A DNA stretch of 64,000 nucleotides from Paenibacillus monticola (GTDB lineage Bacteria > Bacillota > Bacilli > Paenibacillales > Paenibacillaceae), in contig NZ_WJXB01000002.1 in assembly GCF_009664975.1 (NCBI RefSeq), positions 970,250 through 1,034,249 of the forward strand, written 5' to 3'. Positions 53,562 through 62,868 of the stretch are shown here, piece by piece; position 1 is the first letter of the stretch, and each line of letters starts with the position of its first letter. A program made the translations under genes and the position numbers. The notes below the pieces were generated by a model. The model saw only the letters and a list, made by a program, of their open reading frames with translations, made no database searches and had not been told where the DNA came from.

Positions 53562-54227
53562 CTATGCGTAGATTTTTCTATTTTGTCTGGAGTACAGAGC
53601 AAACTTCTCAATGGCTTGCGCTCTAGTAGAAACGTCAAGCTTTACATAGATCTTGCGCAAATAATTATCGATGGAACGACGACTCACTTCTATTTCAAGT
53701 GCGATCTTGTCATAGGTAATCCCCTGTACAATCCGCTCCATAATAAACGTTTCTGTCTGAGTCATCTGCAGAATACCATCCAATCCTTTAGAGGAGGTAA
53801 TCGGCCAGTAGCCCTTTTCCAGCCAAGTCAGTGGGAGGGAAAGGAAGCCCTCGCGCAAACCCTGAATTAGCTGCAGCAATTGACTGGGTGAAGCACCCTT
53901 ATACAGGATGCCGCTGGCCCCGAGTTCGATTAGCGGCTGAAGCAGCTCTCGACCATCCTCATTGGTCATGACAACAAAATGGGAGACTGGCGAGCTTTTT
54001 TTCATATCGAATAGCACGTTCTCTACCGCACCTTCCGGCAAATAGTAGTCTGCCAGCACTAGATCCGGTTGCCGTTCCCGTACGGAGGAAGCGCCTTCGC
54101 TCCATGTTGAACACATCCCTATTACCTGAAGCTCCCCCCCTTCCTCCAAAATCAATTTCGTTCCCAGCATGCTAGTGGGATGACATCCCACAATGACCAC
54201 CTGCCACACCTTCATCATTGACGCCAA
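53562..54227 (-). CDS. LuxR/NarL-type response regulator
   Basis: The 221-residue protein has an N-terminal receiver-like domain with the phospho-site Asp in DLVLADYYLP (near residue 60) and Lys in GILYKGAS, and a C-terminal LuxR helix-turn-helix (MTQTETFIMERIVQGITYDK through EVSRRSIDNYLRKIYVKLDV). The DD pair that usually precedes the site is replaced by Gly-Cys-His (VIVGCHP), so phosphorylation through the normal acidic pocket is uncertain. No kinase gene is adjacent. It precedes the aminotransferase gene on the same strand. Confidence 0.88.
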   Translation of the reverse strand: MASMMKVWQVVIVGCHPTSMLGTKLILEEGGELQVIGMCSTWSEGASSVRERQPDLVLADYYLPEGAVENVLFDMKKSSPVSHFVVMTNEDGRELLQPLIELGASGILYKGASPSQLLQLIQGLREGFLSLPLTWLEKGYWPITSSKGLDGILQMTQTETFIMERIVQGITYDKIALEIEVSRRSIDNYLRKIYVKLDVSTRAQAIEKFALYSRQNRKIYA

Positions 54228-54503
54228 GACCTCCTGCTCTTTATGTAATTTACCCAGAATGGAAAGCGCCGCAGCGTTTTTCGGTTAAAACGCATGCAAG
54301 GATGTATGATGTCTTGTCCAGTTCATTCTTTCTGTTACCTTGAATACGCCTATCATATATTCCAATCTATAGAAATTGTATCGCAGTAGTTTAACAGGAT
54401 GCAATTACTTTTTGCCGTTTTTGGGCTCTCTTTCATTTTTGCGAAAATAGTTAAAGTCTGATAGAATGAGGACTTGAAAAAAAGAATAACCTGAGGTGAT
54501 AAA

Positions 54504-54911
54504 ATGCAACCGCTAGCGGAATCGACACCGGTACACTCGCGCCGTACTACAGCGAGACACGGACCTTCCGTAAAATGGTTTTTACTGTTCTGGGTTATGA
54601 TGATTGGATTTGGAATTTATGCTGTATACAGCTATACCAACCATCTGAAGCAGCAGGTGCTGAGCGAGCTTAGCACTCAAAGCCAACAGCAACTTACCGT
54701 TTTGAAGACTGATTATGAAGCGAAAATTGCCGTTCTCTCTAGTGAAGTGAAGGACTTGCAGGATACAGTACAGAGCTTTAATGAACTGTTAACCTTCACT
54801 AAAGATAATGCAAGCGCCAAGACAGACAACAGCAACAAACTCTATACCCAATTAAGCGAAGTTCGCAAGCAACTGGATGTCTTGAAGAAAAAAATGGATC
54901 TGCTCAAATGA
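54504..54911 (+). CDS. Small membrane protein with coiled coil
   Basis: The 135-residue protein has a single membrane segment (WFLLFWVMMIGFGIYAVYSY, about 27-46), then a long coiled coil (about 48-135) rich in Leu, Gln and Lys at heptad spacing, projecting outward. It has no enzyme motif. Its stop overlaps the start of the next gene (ATGATG), so the two are translated together. It may anchor or organise the NAGPA-domain protein. Confidence 0.8.
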   Translation: MQPLAESTPVHSRRTTARHGPSVKWFLLFWVMMIGFGIYAVYSYTNHLKQQVLSELSTQSQQQLTVLKTDYEAKIAVLSSEVKDLQDTVQSFNELLTFTKDNASAKTDNSNKLYTQLSEVRKQLDVLKKKMDLLK

Positions 54912-55975
54912 TGACCCCTGTCAAAAGAGTCAACCGTTTCTTCCTGCTTCTGACCGCTCCCTTCTTCGGCTTATTATTATGTCTATGGTGGTATCAGCCT
55001 CCGCTGCAGCTAAATCTTGATGTAGGACAGTTCTCCCCTATCGTTGGACCTGTTCAGGAAACGGCTGCACTTCAGAAGGAACTGACTCTGGCCAAAAAAG
55101 CTGCTTCTTATACCATCGATTCTGTGAGTGCCAGCGCCAAGCTTTATAAGGAAACAACCACTGCAATGAATGCATTGGTAAGTACAGCCAAGGCCCAGAA
55201 TAGCCGACCGGAACGAATCTATAACAACCGGATTACGTCCAAGCTCGGAATTCCTTCCGAGGTCATTAGCAGTGACCGTATTACCATAGAACTATACCGG
55301 TTGAATCCCGGAAACTATAAAGCCTACGCACTAAAGATCAAGTTAAAAGATGCGACTGCGATGACAATGAGCCTTGCCGAGTCCAGCTCCGGTGGAGCGG
55401 AAACTACGATGCAGGCTGTAAATCGTTATGGTGCAGTCGCCGGAATTAACGCCGGAGGGTTTGCGGACAAAGCCGGCCAACGTTACCCTCTAAGCACCAC
55501 TGTTGTAGGAGGCCAGTATTTAAATGGCTTTCAGCCAAGTTACAAAGATCTCAGTTTTGTGGGTCTTAACAAATCCGGCCAATTAATCGGTGGTAAATTC
55601 TACAGCCGGACACAACTGGATCAACTTGAACCCAAATTTGGTGCAACCTTTGTACCGGTTCTGTTGCAGAATAATAGTAAGGTGCCGATACCGGAAAAAT
55701 GGAACCTGACTCCACTTCGTGCACCACGTACCGTAATGGGTAAATACAAGGATGATCAACTGCTAGTTCTAGTAGCTGATGGCTACAATGAATACGGCAG
55801 CTCAGGAGCCACCTTGAAAGAGATTCAGGACAAACTATACACCATGGGTGTCAGTGATGCTTATAATTTGGATGGTGGCGGTTCTTCGTCCCTGATTTTT
55901 AACGGAAAAGTGATTAATAAGCCATCCGATGGCAATCTTCGGCGCGTACCCACTAGCTTCCTGTTCTCCGAATGA
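54908..55975 (+). CDS. Membrane-anchored phosphodiester glycosidase (NAGPA-domain) protein
   Basis: The 355-residue protein has a membrane anchor or signal (RFFLLLTAPFFGLLLCLWWY), a helical stretch (60-110) and a C-terminal NAGPA/DUF2233 domain (about 140-355) with GAVAGINAGGFAD, APRTVMGKYKDDQLLVLVAD and AYNLDGGGSSSLIFNG, the last being the most conserved signature. The family cleaves GlcNAc-alpha-phosphodiester bonds, and in Bacillus relatives (YngK/YoeB contexts) it is linked to the cell wall or exopolysaccharide. The exact substrate is unknown. It overlaps the coiled-coil gene by four bases. Confidence 0.9.
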   Translation: MMTPVKRVNRFFLLLTAPFFGLLLCLWWYQPPLQLNLDVGQFSPIVGPVQETAALQKELTLAKKAASYTIDSVSASAKLYKETTTAMNALVSTAKAQNSRPERIYNNRITSKLGIPSEVISSDRITIELYRLNPGNYKAYALKIKLKDATAMTMSLAESSSGGAETTMQAVNRYGAVAGINAGGFADKAGQRYPLSTTVVGGQYLNGFQPSYKDLSFVGLNKSGQLIGGKFYSRTQLDQLEPKFGATFVPVLLQNNSKVPIPEKWNLTPLRAPRTVMGKYKDDQLLVLVADGYNEYGSSGATLKEIQDKLYTMGVSDAYNLDGGGSSSLIFNGKVINKPSDGNLRRVPTSFLFSE

Positions 55976-56079
55976 ATATTCAGCACTGTCTGTGCGCTAC
56001 ATCACATTTTCGTATATTTTTAAGAGAACGCAGGTTATAATCATGATAACGAATACATCCATTTCTGGAGGTGCCTCAC

Positions 56080-56184
56080 ATGACGTTCTCATTGACCTTT
56101 TGGATCGTTACCTTTGTATTTGTATTATTCTTGGCCGGAATCCTTACTTCATCTTACAACGATGACAAGACTAAGGGCCTTTAA
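56080..56184 (+). CDS. Small membrane peptide (34 residues)
   Basis: ATG 56080 follows TTCTGGAGGTGCCTCAC, a strong ribosome binding site. The frame reads MTFSLTFWIVTFVFVLFLAG followed by ILTSSYNDDKTKGL and a TAA at 56182-56184. Residues 5-23 form one membrane segment and the tail is polar, so it is probably a single-pass small membrane protein. Function unknown. It is monocistronic, with a terminator at 56236-56275. Confidence 0.75.
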   Translation: MTFSLTFWIVTFVFVLFLAGILTSSYNDDKTKGL

Positions 56185-56235
56185 GACTAAGATGTCCCTG
56201 TAGTCATTGGATTTCAGGCATTTTGAGGTTAGTAT

Positions 56236-56275
56236 AAGAAAAAGCACCACACATCAGTGTGGTGCTTTTTCTTAC
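56236..56275. terminator. Bidirectional terminator
   Basis: AAGAAAAAGCACCACAC pairs perfectly with GTGTGGTGCTTTTTCTT around ATCA. It serves the small peptide gene on the plus strand and the AbrB-type gene on the minus strand. Confidence 0.92.
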
Positions 56276-56310
56276 TTAACAGAACATTACTTCGAGCAAA
56301 CCTATAGAGC

Positions 56311-56565
56311 TTAGGCGTGTCTTGGCAACTGTGTCATTTCAGTAAGGCATTGTGAACATATAAAACGATCTTTATAGTCACTTACACCCTCTATTGATCC
56401 ACAAAAGACACATTTGGGGCGGTAACGCTCTAAGATGATGTGGTCGCCCTGCACCAAAATTTCAACCGGGTCGCCTTCATTCATTTGATACCTTTTACGT
56501 AGGGACTTAGGCAGAACAATTCTACCCAGCTGATCTACTTTACGTACAACACCAGCAGGTTTCAT
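56311..56565 (-). CDS. AbrB/SpoVT-type regulator with Cys4 tail
   Basis: The 84-residue protein has the AbrB swapped-hairpin domain at the N-terminus (GVVRKVDQLGRIVLPKSLRK, then NEGDPVEILVQGDHIILERY, residues 5-48) and a C-terminal CVFCGSIEGVSDYKDRFICS followed by QC, a CxxC...CxxC zinc-ribbon-like tail. AbrB-type proteins are transition-state regulators in spore formers. The start follows AGAGGTGTACGTTAGAT. It is monocistronic. Confidence 0.92.
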   Translation of the reverse strand: MKPAGVVRKVDQLGRIVLPKSLRKRYQMNEGDPVEILVQGDHIILERYRPKCVFCGSIEGVSDYKDRFICSQCLTEMTQLPRHA

Positions 56566-56688
56566 ATCTAACGTACACCTCTCCTGTTCAACTAATTATA
56601 TTAACTACTATTTTATTCGGCTCTAATCATTAATTTCGTTATTAAATTGTCGAATCCTGCTGAGAAAAATAAAAAATATTGTCTTCTT

Positions 56689-57153
56689 TTAGACAAGTTC
56701 CGGAAAATCCAACTGACGAAGGGCCTCATAGACAATTATCGCTGCTGAATTTGACAAATTTAGGGATCTGACAGCATTACTCATAGGTAAGCGCATGGTT
56801 GTTTCCTTGCCAGCTTCCAGGATTTCTGCAGGCAAGCCCTTGGTTTCCTTACCGAATACAAAGAAATCACCATCCTGGAAGGTGAAGTCACTATAACGTT
56901 TCTCCGCCTTGGTCGTTGCATAGAAAAAACGTCCTTCGCTATATTTCTCTTGTACTTCAGCGAAAGAGTTATGGTATTCAATATGAACGGCATGCCAATA
57001 ATCCAGTCCCGCCCGTTTCAAAGCTGCATCATCTGTACGGAAGCCAAGCGGATGCACCAAATGCAGATGTATACCTGTTGCTGCGCAGGTGCGGGAGATA
57101 TTGCCGGTGTTCGCCGGGATTTCCGGTTCGACCAACACGATGTGAAGTGCCAT
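56689..57153 (-). CDS. trmL: tRNA (cytidine/uridine-2'-O)-methyltransferase TrmL
   Basis: The 154-residue protein is a minimal SPOUT methyltransferase of the TrmL type: HIVLVEPEIPANTGNISRTC at the start, DDAALKRAGLDYW, DFFVFGKETKGLP (motif 2) and LPMSNAVRSLNLSNSAAIIV (motif 3, the trefoil knot). It adds a methyl group to the 2'-O of position 34 of tRNA-Leu. It lies upstream of nothing on its strand; serC ends 100 bases upstream and has its own terminator. Confidence 0.94.
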   Translation of the reverse strand: MALHIVLVEPEIPANTGNISRTCAATGIHLHLVHPLGFRTDDAALKRAGLDYWHAVHIEYHNSFAEVQEKYSEGRFFYATTKAEKRYSDFTFQDGDFFVFGKETKGLPAEILEAGKETTMRLPMSNAVRSLNLSNSAAIIVYEALRQLDFPELV

Positions 57154-57211
57154 ATGTCGATGTTCCTCTCTGTGGGCCTTAACTGCCCGGTGATTGAACT
57201 AGTATTATAAC

Positions 57212-57245
57212 ACAGAAAACCCTCCGCCCTAAGGCGGAAGGTTAT
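57212..57245 (-). terminator. Terminator of serC
   Basis: CCCTCCGCC and GGCGGAAGG pair around CTAA (one wobble). On the minus strand the hairpin is followed by GGTTTTCTG. It lies about 14 bases after the serC stop. Confidence 0.75.
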
Positions 57246-57256
57246 CGATAGTTTCA

Positions 57257-58345
57257 TTAACCTTGTGTTTTCTGGAAATGATTCATGAAGTCGGACAGTG
57301 CTTTAACGCTCTCATACGGTACCGCATTGTAGATCGAAGCCCGTAAGCCCCCAACACTGCGGTGACCCTTAAGACCGACAAAACCTTCCAGTTCAGCAGC
57401 CTTGACGAACTGCTTCTCCAGATCTTCCGATTGCATCCGGAAGGTTACATTCATAATGGAGCGGCTACTTGGCTCAGCAACGCCACGGAAGAAGCCATCG
57501 CTTCCATCGATGTGATTATAGAGCAGACCCGCTTTATCGCGATTCTTAGCTTCAATCCCGGCTAATCCGCCCTGCTCTTCGATCCATTTCAACACTTCAT
57601 TTACCATATATATAGAGTAGGATGGTGGCGTGTTGTAGAGAGAGTTGTTTTTGTAATGAGTATCGTAGCGAAGAATCGTCGGAATAGTAGAAGGCGATTC
57701 AGCGATCAGTTCTTCCTTGGCGATAACTACAGTCACACCAGAAGGTCCGAGATTCTTTTGTGCGCCCGCATAGATCAGTCCAAATTGATTCACATCAAAA
57801 GAACGGCTAAGAATGTCACTGGACATATCAGCGATCAGCGGAATGGAGCCCGAATCCGGGAATTCCGCATATTGTGTTCCTTCAATGGTTTCATTTGACG
57901 TTACATGCAGATATGCAGCATTGTCCGCAGCTGTGATAGTGCTTAGTTCAGGGATAGCAAGAAACTTCTTATCTGCTGAAGTAGCAGCTACATGAGCGCC
58001 TCCAGCTAACTTCGCTTCCTTGAATGCTTTATCCGCCCAACTGCCCGTCATCACATAGCTGCCTACCTGGCCAGCAGAAATGAAATTCATCGGGATCATG
58101 GCGAACTGTGTACTTGCCCCACCTTGCATGAACAATACCTTATAGCCCTTCGGATTGCCTAAGAGTGAAAGCAGACGTTCCTGTGCTTCATTATGCACGG
58201 ATTCGTATATGGCACCGCGGTGCGACATCTCCATAATGGACATTCCGCTATCCCGAAAATCTACGAACTCTGCCTGTGCACGTTCCAATACTGCAAGCGG
58301 CAACGCCGCTGGACCGGCATTAAAATTGTATGCTCTCTTACTCAA
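57257..58345 (-). CDS. serC: Phosphoserine aminotransferase
   Basis: The 362-residue protein is SerC: RAYNFNAGPAALPLAVLERA at the start, MSHRGAIYESVHNEA, FMQGGASTQFAMIPMNF and the PLP-lysine block YAGAQKNLGPSGVTVV. It makes 3-phosphoserine from 3-phosphohydroxypyruvate and glutamate in serine synthesis (and can serve vitamin B6). The start was set at TTG 58345, eight bases after GTGGGGAGC, which gives the normal family length; the frame opens further upstream (58417), but those 24 residues are hydrophobic and lack an initiation site. Confidence 0.94.
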   Translation of the reverse strand: MSKRAYNFNAGPAALPLAVLERAQAEFVDFRDSGMSIMEMSHRGAIYESVHNEAQERLLSLLGNPKGYKVLFMQGGASTQFAMIPMNFISAGQVGSYVMTGSWADKAFKEAKLAGGAHVAATSADKKFLAIPELSTITAADNAAYLHVTSNETIEGTQYAEFPDSGSIPLIADMSSDILSRSFDVNQFGLIYAGAQKNLGPSGVTVVIAKEELIAESPSTIPTILRYDTHYKNNSLYNTPPSYSIYMVNEVLKWIEEQGGLAGIEAKNRDKAGLLYNHIDGSDGFFRGVAEPSSRSIMNVTFRMQSEDLEKQFVKAAELEGFVGLKGHRSVGGLRASIYNAVPYESVKALSDFMNHFQKTQG

Positions 58346-58451
58346 AATTGCTCCCCACCCTTTCTCTCCTATGAATATGGATATGGATATGATAGCAATA
58401 ATCTTACACACCAGCAAGTATAATTATTCACATAGGAGGTAAGATCGGAGC

Positions 58452-59339
58452 TTATGAAGTAGTGAAAAATTGATAGGTACGGCTCCAGCGCTTGCTTTGA
58501 CGCGGTAAAAGGCTAATGTTCACAAATACTTCTGGAGAAATAACATGCCTCTCTCCCCATAAAGCTATTTTTGATACCGGGAAATCTCCGCTTTCGCGCA
58601 CGCCCGTGCCGCTCGGCTTATAAAGCAATTCCCAATTAAAGTCTGCCGTCCGCTGCTCCCCAACTTCCAGCTTGCAATAAAAGGGCTTATCCGGCTCTGC
58701 TCGGAAGCTCAGGCTCTCCTCTGATAACTGCAATAGCTCTGTGGTATACGACGATTCTGCATCAGTTATACTAAGCGCCCCCGGAAGCCGCAGCTCGTAA
58801 TCCTTCCCCATCTGCACTCCGTCGATTCCGATAAAGTTGTGCACATACTCCTCTGTCTGGAACGGCTTCGAGCCTTTATTATGCAGCTCATAGGCAATGG
58901 TCAGTTTGTCCTCGTGCAAAGACAAGGTTTTGTTCAAAAGCAAACTATACCCTTGAACCTCCATCGGCTGAACTGTATAAGTTATGGACTGAGGGCTAAC
59001 CTCAAAGCTGCTGATAAACGGATTTATTGCATATTCATGCGCAAAGAAATAAGGACGATCATCCTCCTTCTGCAGCAGCCCAACACCAGGCTTCGGAAAC
59101 CATTCCCCTGCAACAGCATCATCGTAACCAATTGACCGGGAAATGCCGAACTCGTTACATAATCCAAAGCCCCCGCTACCTTCTCCGGAGTTCAGACTTT
59201 CCGGCATACAGAAGGTATGCTGACCCTGTTCCAGAGTTACCTGTGTAATAAATCCTGTCCAATCAAAGCGGGCTCTATTATAGGCCCCAATATCGGCAAT
59301 ACTGACCGTTAGAATTCCATTTGTCAGAGTGTTACTCAT
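58452..59339 (-). CDS. Galactose-mutarotase-like protein, partner of the phosphorylase
   Basis: The 295-residue protein looks all-beta: TNGILTVSIADIGAYNRARF at the start, YSLLLNKTLSLHEDKLTIAY, then GSKPFQTEEYVHNFIGIDGV in the middle and SKIALWGERHVISPEVFVNI near the end. This pattern suggests the galactose mutarotase-like (aldose 1-epimerase) superfold, but I cannot name a family or identify catalytic His. It lies 31 bases after the GH94-like phosphorylase gene on the same strand, so a role with the same glycan is likely (for instance mutarotation of released sugars or binding of a beta-glucan). Confidence 0.65.
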   Translation of the reverse strand: MSNTLTNGILTVSIADIGAYNRARFDWTGFITQVTLEQGQHTFCMPESLNSGEGSGGFGLCNEFGISRSIGYDDAVAGEWFPKPGVGLLQKEDDRPYFFAHEYAINPFISSFEVSPQSITYTVQPMEVQGYSLLLNKTLSLHEDKLTIAYELHNKGSKPFQTEEYVHNFIGIDGVQMGKDYELRLPGALSITDAESSYTTELLQLSEESLSFRAEPDKPFYCKLEVGEQRTADFNWELLYKPSGTGVRESGDFPVSKIALWGERHVISPEVFVNISLLPRQSKRWSRTYQFFTTS

Positions 59340-59370
59340 TTATTGTCGCCTCCTTCCAGTGTGAACAATG

Positions 59371-62109
59371 TTATGCCAATTCTACCTCCACAAGGTGGGA
59401 TTTCCCGGCCGGCAGAGCGCTCAGTAAGTCTCTTGAAATAAGAACGCCCTCTGAGACGCGCTGAAGCGTCACCTTGATGCCATTCAGAGTGACCGAGTGT
59501 ATTTGGTACTCTCCGTAAACAGAGCTTCCTGTGGACGTATAGACCACCTCCAGCTCACGTTCTGCAAAGATCGTCTTAATCGAGGCTTTACCTTCTGCAT
59601 CGAACTGTTCTTTGACCAGCTTCGGTTCCAGCAGCAGATCGCCAAGTTGGCCCTTAACCCCAAACACCTCTGTAACCATAGTCAGCAGGAGCCAGCTTGC
59701 CGAGCCTGTTAGATACGTATACATCCCTCTGCCCTGCTCATTGATATACTCAGGAATACCCGGATACATGCGGCTAGTCTCAAAATCAACACTCAGATTG
59801 TACAGTGACTCCAGCACCTTGCGCCCTTCGTTTACATAGCCACGCTTGTATAGCGCATTGCCGTACATTATCGTCATATGGCTAAACATCGCCCCGTTCT
59901 CTTTATGGCCAAAAGCAAAACCAAAAGCGCGACCTAAGTTCTGCTGTATGCCTCCGAAATCGGTATTGAGTCTGTAGCCGATTCTATCGTCCAACAGATT
60001 GCGTTCCACTGCAGCGATGATATGTGGAATCTGCTCTGGTGCTGCGGCATGACCCAATAGTGGGAATACCTGGCCTGTAAGCGTCATACGAACACCTTCG
60101 GTGAATTCGCCCTCAACCTGCTCCCCATCATTATTATAATAGCCATTGAACCAGCCGTCACCCTGTTCGCTTTGCACCCATTCATTACGGCGTAGATGCT
60201 CGAAGATCCACTCCGCTTTGTGTTCCAGATCATCAGCAACCTTATCCATGCTAAGAGCAACACGAATACCGCTGACCTTGTTCGGTGCGGAAGCATAGAA
60301 GCGGTTCAGATGCTCCTGCTTAGCGGATACTGAATTATAGTCTACACTCGTGCCGAGAGAATCAAACAGATGCAGCATTTCCTCTGCCAGTTCAAGCGTT
60401 TCATAGCCTTTAAGTTCTTTAACCGTGCGGAGTAAACGTGAAATATCCAGCAAATTACTGGCGTAGAAGGATGTGAAAGTTACACTTTCACCCCGTTCTG
60501 CTGCCATATCCAATCCATCATTCCAGTCGGCACCCTCAAGCAGAATATTGTTATGTTCGCCTACATTGAAGAAGGGTATCAGATTCTGCAGCAGAATATG
60601 CTCCAGAATGGTTCCCTTGTATACGTCTCCTGCACTAGTTCTGAGATAAGGGCCTGCGGCTTCATCCCAGGAAGCGTCACGCTCCCGGCAACGGCTCATA
60701 AAGTTATCACGGAAATAGCATTGCTCCTGCAGCAGGAACTCCAGATCACCACTCTGATCCAGATAAAGTTTCGTTGTCAAAAATGGCCACGCTCCGTGGT
60801 CCATCCATACACGTGGAATATTGTTGCGGTCGGCAATAAATTCGCCTGGCTGTTGGCCGATAATTGTTGCGTTGCTACCGTCAAATCTTACACCCGCATA
60901 ATTATTTAGCAATAGGCTACGAACTTCTGCCGGTTCCATAATTAGCAATGCCAGACAATCCTGCCACAGATCCCGCCAACCGCGTCCACCCCGGCCATAA
61001 TCGTGATAAGGGAGGAAAGAGTTTCCATACAGCCTTCTGAGCACTGGCTGCAGTGTCACCCATTTCATCCATTGGTCAGCAGACGGGTCACCGGTATGAA
61101 ATTCAACCGTGTTTACTTTATCCGCCCAGAGCGCTTTATTGTCAGCTAATAAAAGCTCAAATCCTGCCGTAGTGCCATATTTGTTCATCAGTGTCGATAC
61201 ATCTATTCTTTGGCTGTCCATCGCCAGCACAATTACATAAGAATTACTGGCACCAGGCTGTAAGGTGATCGTTCTAAAACGAATACCACCCAGTGCCTCG
61301 TATCCTTCTCTATGCATCTCGCCACCCTTACCGGCCTCCGGCGCTCTGTTCAGCACTACAGCTTCAGGCCAATCCAGGCTTCCGCCTTCCCCAATAAAAT
61401 CCTCCTGTACCGGGAAAAAACCAAGGGGTTCATTTCCATTGCCTTCAGCTCCGAATACCCCATAAGAGGTATGATTAATCCGATGGCCCCGTTCATCAAA
61501 GGAAAGTGCTGGCTGCACCTCAACGCCGTGCGCCGAAGTATAGATACGGTTCAGCAGAGAAGTAACATGGCGATGATCCCGCAAATCGTCGGCCGAACGG
61601 GCAAAGAGGGGAACGGCTGCTGTCGGTGTTAGGGTGAGTTCCTTTCCACTTGTGTTCGTCAGGGTAACCCTCATCAACTCGACCTTATCATTTCCAACGG
61701 GGACGAAGCTGGTTATTTCTGCAGTAATCCCTAGGTCAGCACTGCTGCGAGTCACCTTATGCCACAGAAATCCGGCCTCAAGCATCGCATCATCCGCATT
61801 ATCAGTGTAGAACTCAGCATTTTGCTTCGCCGAGTTTCCAGCTGCCGACCAAGCTCCCTTTCCTTCAATGTATACCCAAAAGTTGCGGGAATCGCGGGAA
61901 TTATGCAAATCCTCCACCGACAACGGCGGAGTCAGAAATGTATTATGCCCAGATGTGGCCTGTCCGTGAAGCTTAGGGCTTACTGAGGACATCATCCCCC
62001 CCTCATTCACCAGTGGAAAATACAAGTAGCTATTGCGGTCCGACTGCGGTAGCTTGAAATCCCCGTTCGTCCCAGTAAAACTCCAAGTTTGTTTATTATT
62101 TTGATCCAT
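59371..62109 (-). CDS. GH94/GH161-like oligosaccharide phosphorylase (annotated elsewhere as cellobiose phosphorylase)
   Basis: The 912-residue protein is an (alpha/alpha)6-barrel phosphorylase of clan GH-Q. Its N-terminal beta domain starts with SWTFTGTNGDFKL-like residues (here WSFTGTNGDFKLPQSDRNSY) and the barrel has YHDYGRGGRGWRDLWQDCLA, MDHGAWPFLTTKLYLDQSGD and the catalytic-acid block LLEGADWNDGLDMAAERGES (Asp of ADWNDG). Such enzymes cleave beta-glucosides with phosphate: cellobiose or cellodextrin (GH94), or beta-1,3-oligoglucan (GH149/GH161, with a GH161 member known from Paenibacillus). The size and the missing cellobiose-phosphorylase N-terminal features leave the substrate open. 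It lies 137 bases from a LacI-type operator. Confidence 0.85.
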   Translation of the reverse strand: MDQNNKQTWSFTGTNGDFKLPQSDRNSYLYFPLVNEGGMMSSVSPKLHGQATSGHNTFLTPPLSVEDLHNSRDSRNFWVYIEGKGAWSAAGNSAKQNAEFYTDNADDAMLEAGFLWHKVTRSSADLGITAEITSFVPVGNDKVELMRVTLTNTSGKELTLTPTAAVPLFARSADDLRDHRHVTSLLNRIYTSAHGVEVQPALSFDERGHRINHTSYGVFGAEGNGNEPLGFFPVQEDFIGEGGSLDWPEAVVLNRAPEAGKGGEMHREGYEALGGIRFRTITLQPGASNSYVIVLAMDSQRIDVSTLMNKYGTTAGFELLLADNKALWADKVNTVEFHTGDPSADQWMKWVTLQPVLRRLYGNSFLPYHDYGRGGRGWRDLWQDCLALLIMEPAEVRSLLLNNYAGVRFDGSNATIIGQQPGEFIADRNNIPRVWMDHGAWPFLTTKLYLDQSGDLEFLLQEQCYFRDNFMSRCRERDASWDEAAGPYLRTSAGDVYKGTILEHILLQNLIPFFNVGEHNNILLEGADWNDGLDMAAERGESVTFTSFYASNLLDISRLLRTVKELKGYETLELAEEMLHLFDSLGTSVDYNSVSAKQEHLNRFYASAPNKVSGIRVALSMDKVADDLEHKAEWIFEHLRRNEWVQSEQGDGWFNGYYNNDGEQVEGEFTEGVRMTLTGQVFPLLGHAAAPEQIPHIIAAVERNLLDDRIGYRLNTDFGGIQQNLGRAFGFAFGHKENGAMFSHMTIMYGNALYKRGYVNEGRKVLESLYNLSVDFETSRMYPGIPEYINEQGRGMYTYLTGSASWLLLTMVTEVFGVKGQLGDLLLEPKLVKEQFDAEGKASIKTIFAERELEVVYTSTGSSVYGEYQIHSVTLNGIKVTLQRVSEGVLISRDLLSALPAGKSHLVEVELA

Positions 62110-62868
62110 AACACTCTTCCTCTCCTGTTTACAATCTAAATCGCAGATAATACTAGTGTTTCGGGATTATTCGTTAAAAAATGGCTCATTCCTTACGAAA
62201 CACACTAATAATTCCAAATATCAATAATATTTAGTCCGAAATACAGAAACCGGTTTCGGTAATTTTCATTATCACATCGATATTTATCTTTGTAAAGTGT
62301 CTTTTGCGTGTAGATTCCAGAAGAAAATCGGCATTTCAGTGATAACATCCAAATGAACGAAAATTATTTCGATAATTTATTTTATACTTCATCCATATCA
62401 TTTATATTGCTTTAATCTGTTTTATTTCATTACCATTCAAAGAGATGCATCTATGAAAAGGGGGGGGATTCTGTCTAAATTAGCGAATATTTTCGAGTTA
62501 AGATAATATTTAATTATATATTAGCTCCGTATCACTAAAAATCATCATAAACTTTCGTAATATTAGAGTGGTTCCTAATAACTCCTTCAAACAGGCCATT
62601 ATCCCTTACTGGACAAAGATCAAGATATTTATAATGACGTTATTATGATCAATAGAAACTGAAGCATATGCTGAGAGAACTGTGAAGCCTCTGTGTGGAG
62701 CTTACAGATTCACTTTGAATAAGTACCACTGCGCCGCTGTAAAGGCATAAGCGTAGCGTTAAGCCCTTCTGACGCTCATTTTAATTACTCGTCTTCTTCC
62801 TATATCCTCTTTCACCCCCTTCCCCCTCAGTTTTCGGCTCCTGAAATAACAAAAAGCCCCCAGGATTA
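62110..62868. other. AT-rich gap with one operator, otherwise nothing recognised
   Basis: About 760 bases upstream of the phosphorylase gene lack a credible gene. They hold the LacI-type palindrome at 62246-62257 and many A/T runs. Between 62700 and 62860 a GC-richer piece (AAAGGCATAAGCGTAGCGTT) resembles no family I know. Confidence 0.6.
62246..62257. promoter_or_regulatory. LacI-type operator upstream of the GH94-like phosphorylase gene
   Basis: GAAACCGGTTTC is a perfect palindrome with the CG-centred form of LacI/GalR-family operators, but with a different core from the maltose operators at 11.7 and 13.3 kb. The matching regulator is not in the window. Confidence 0.65.
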
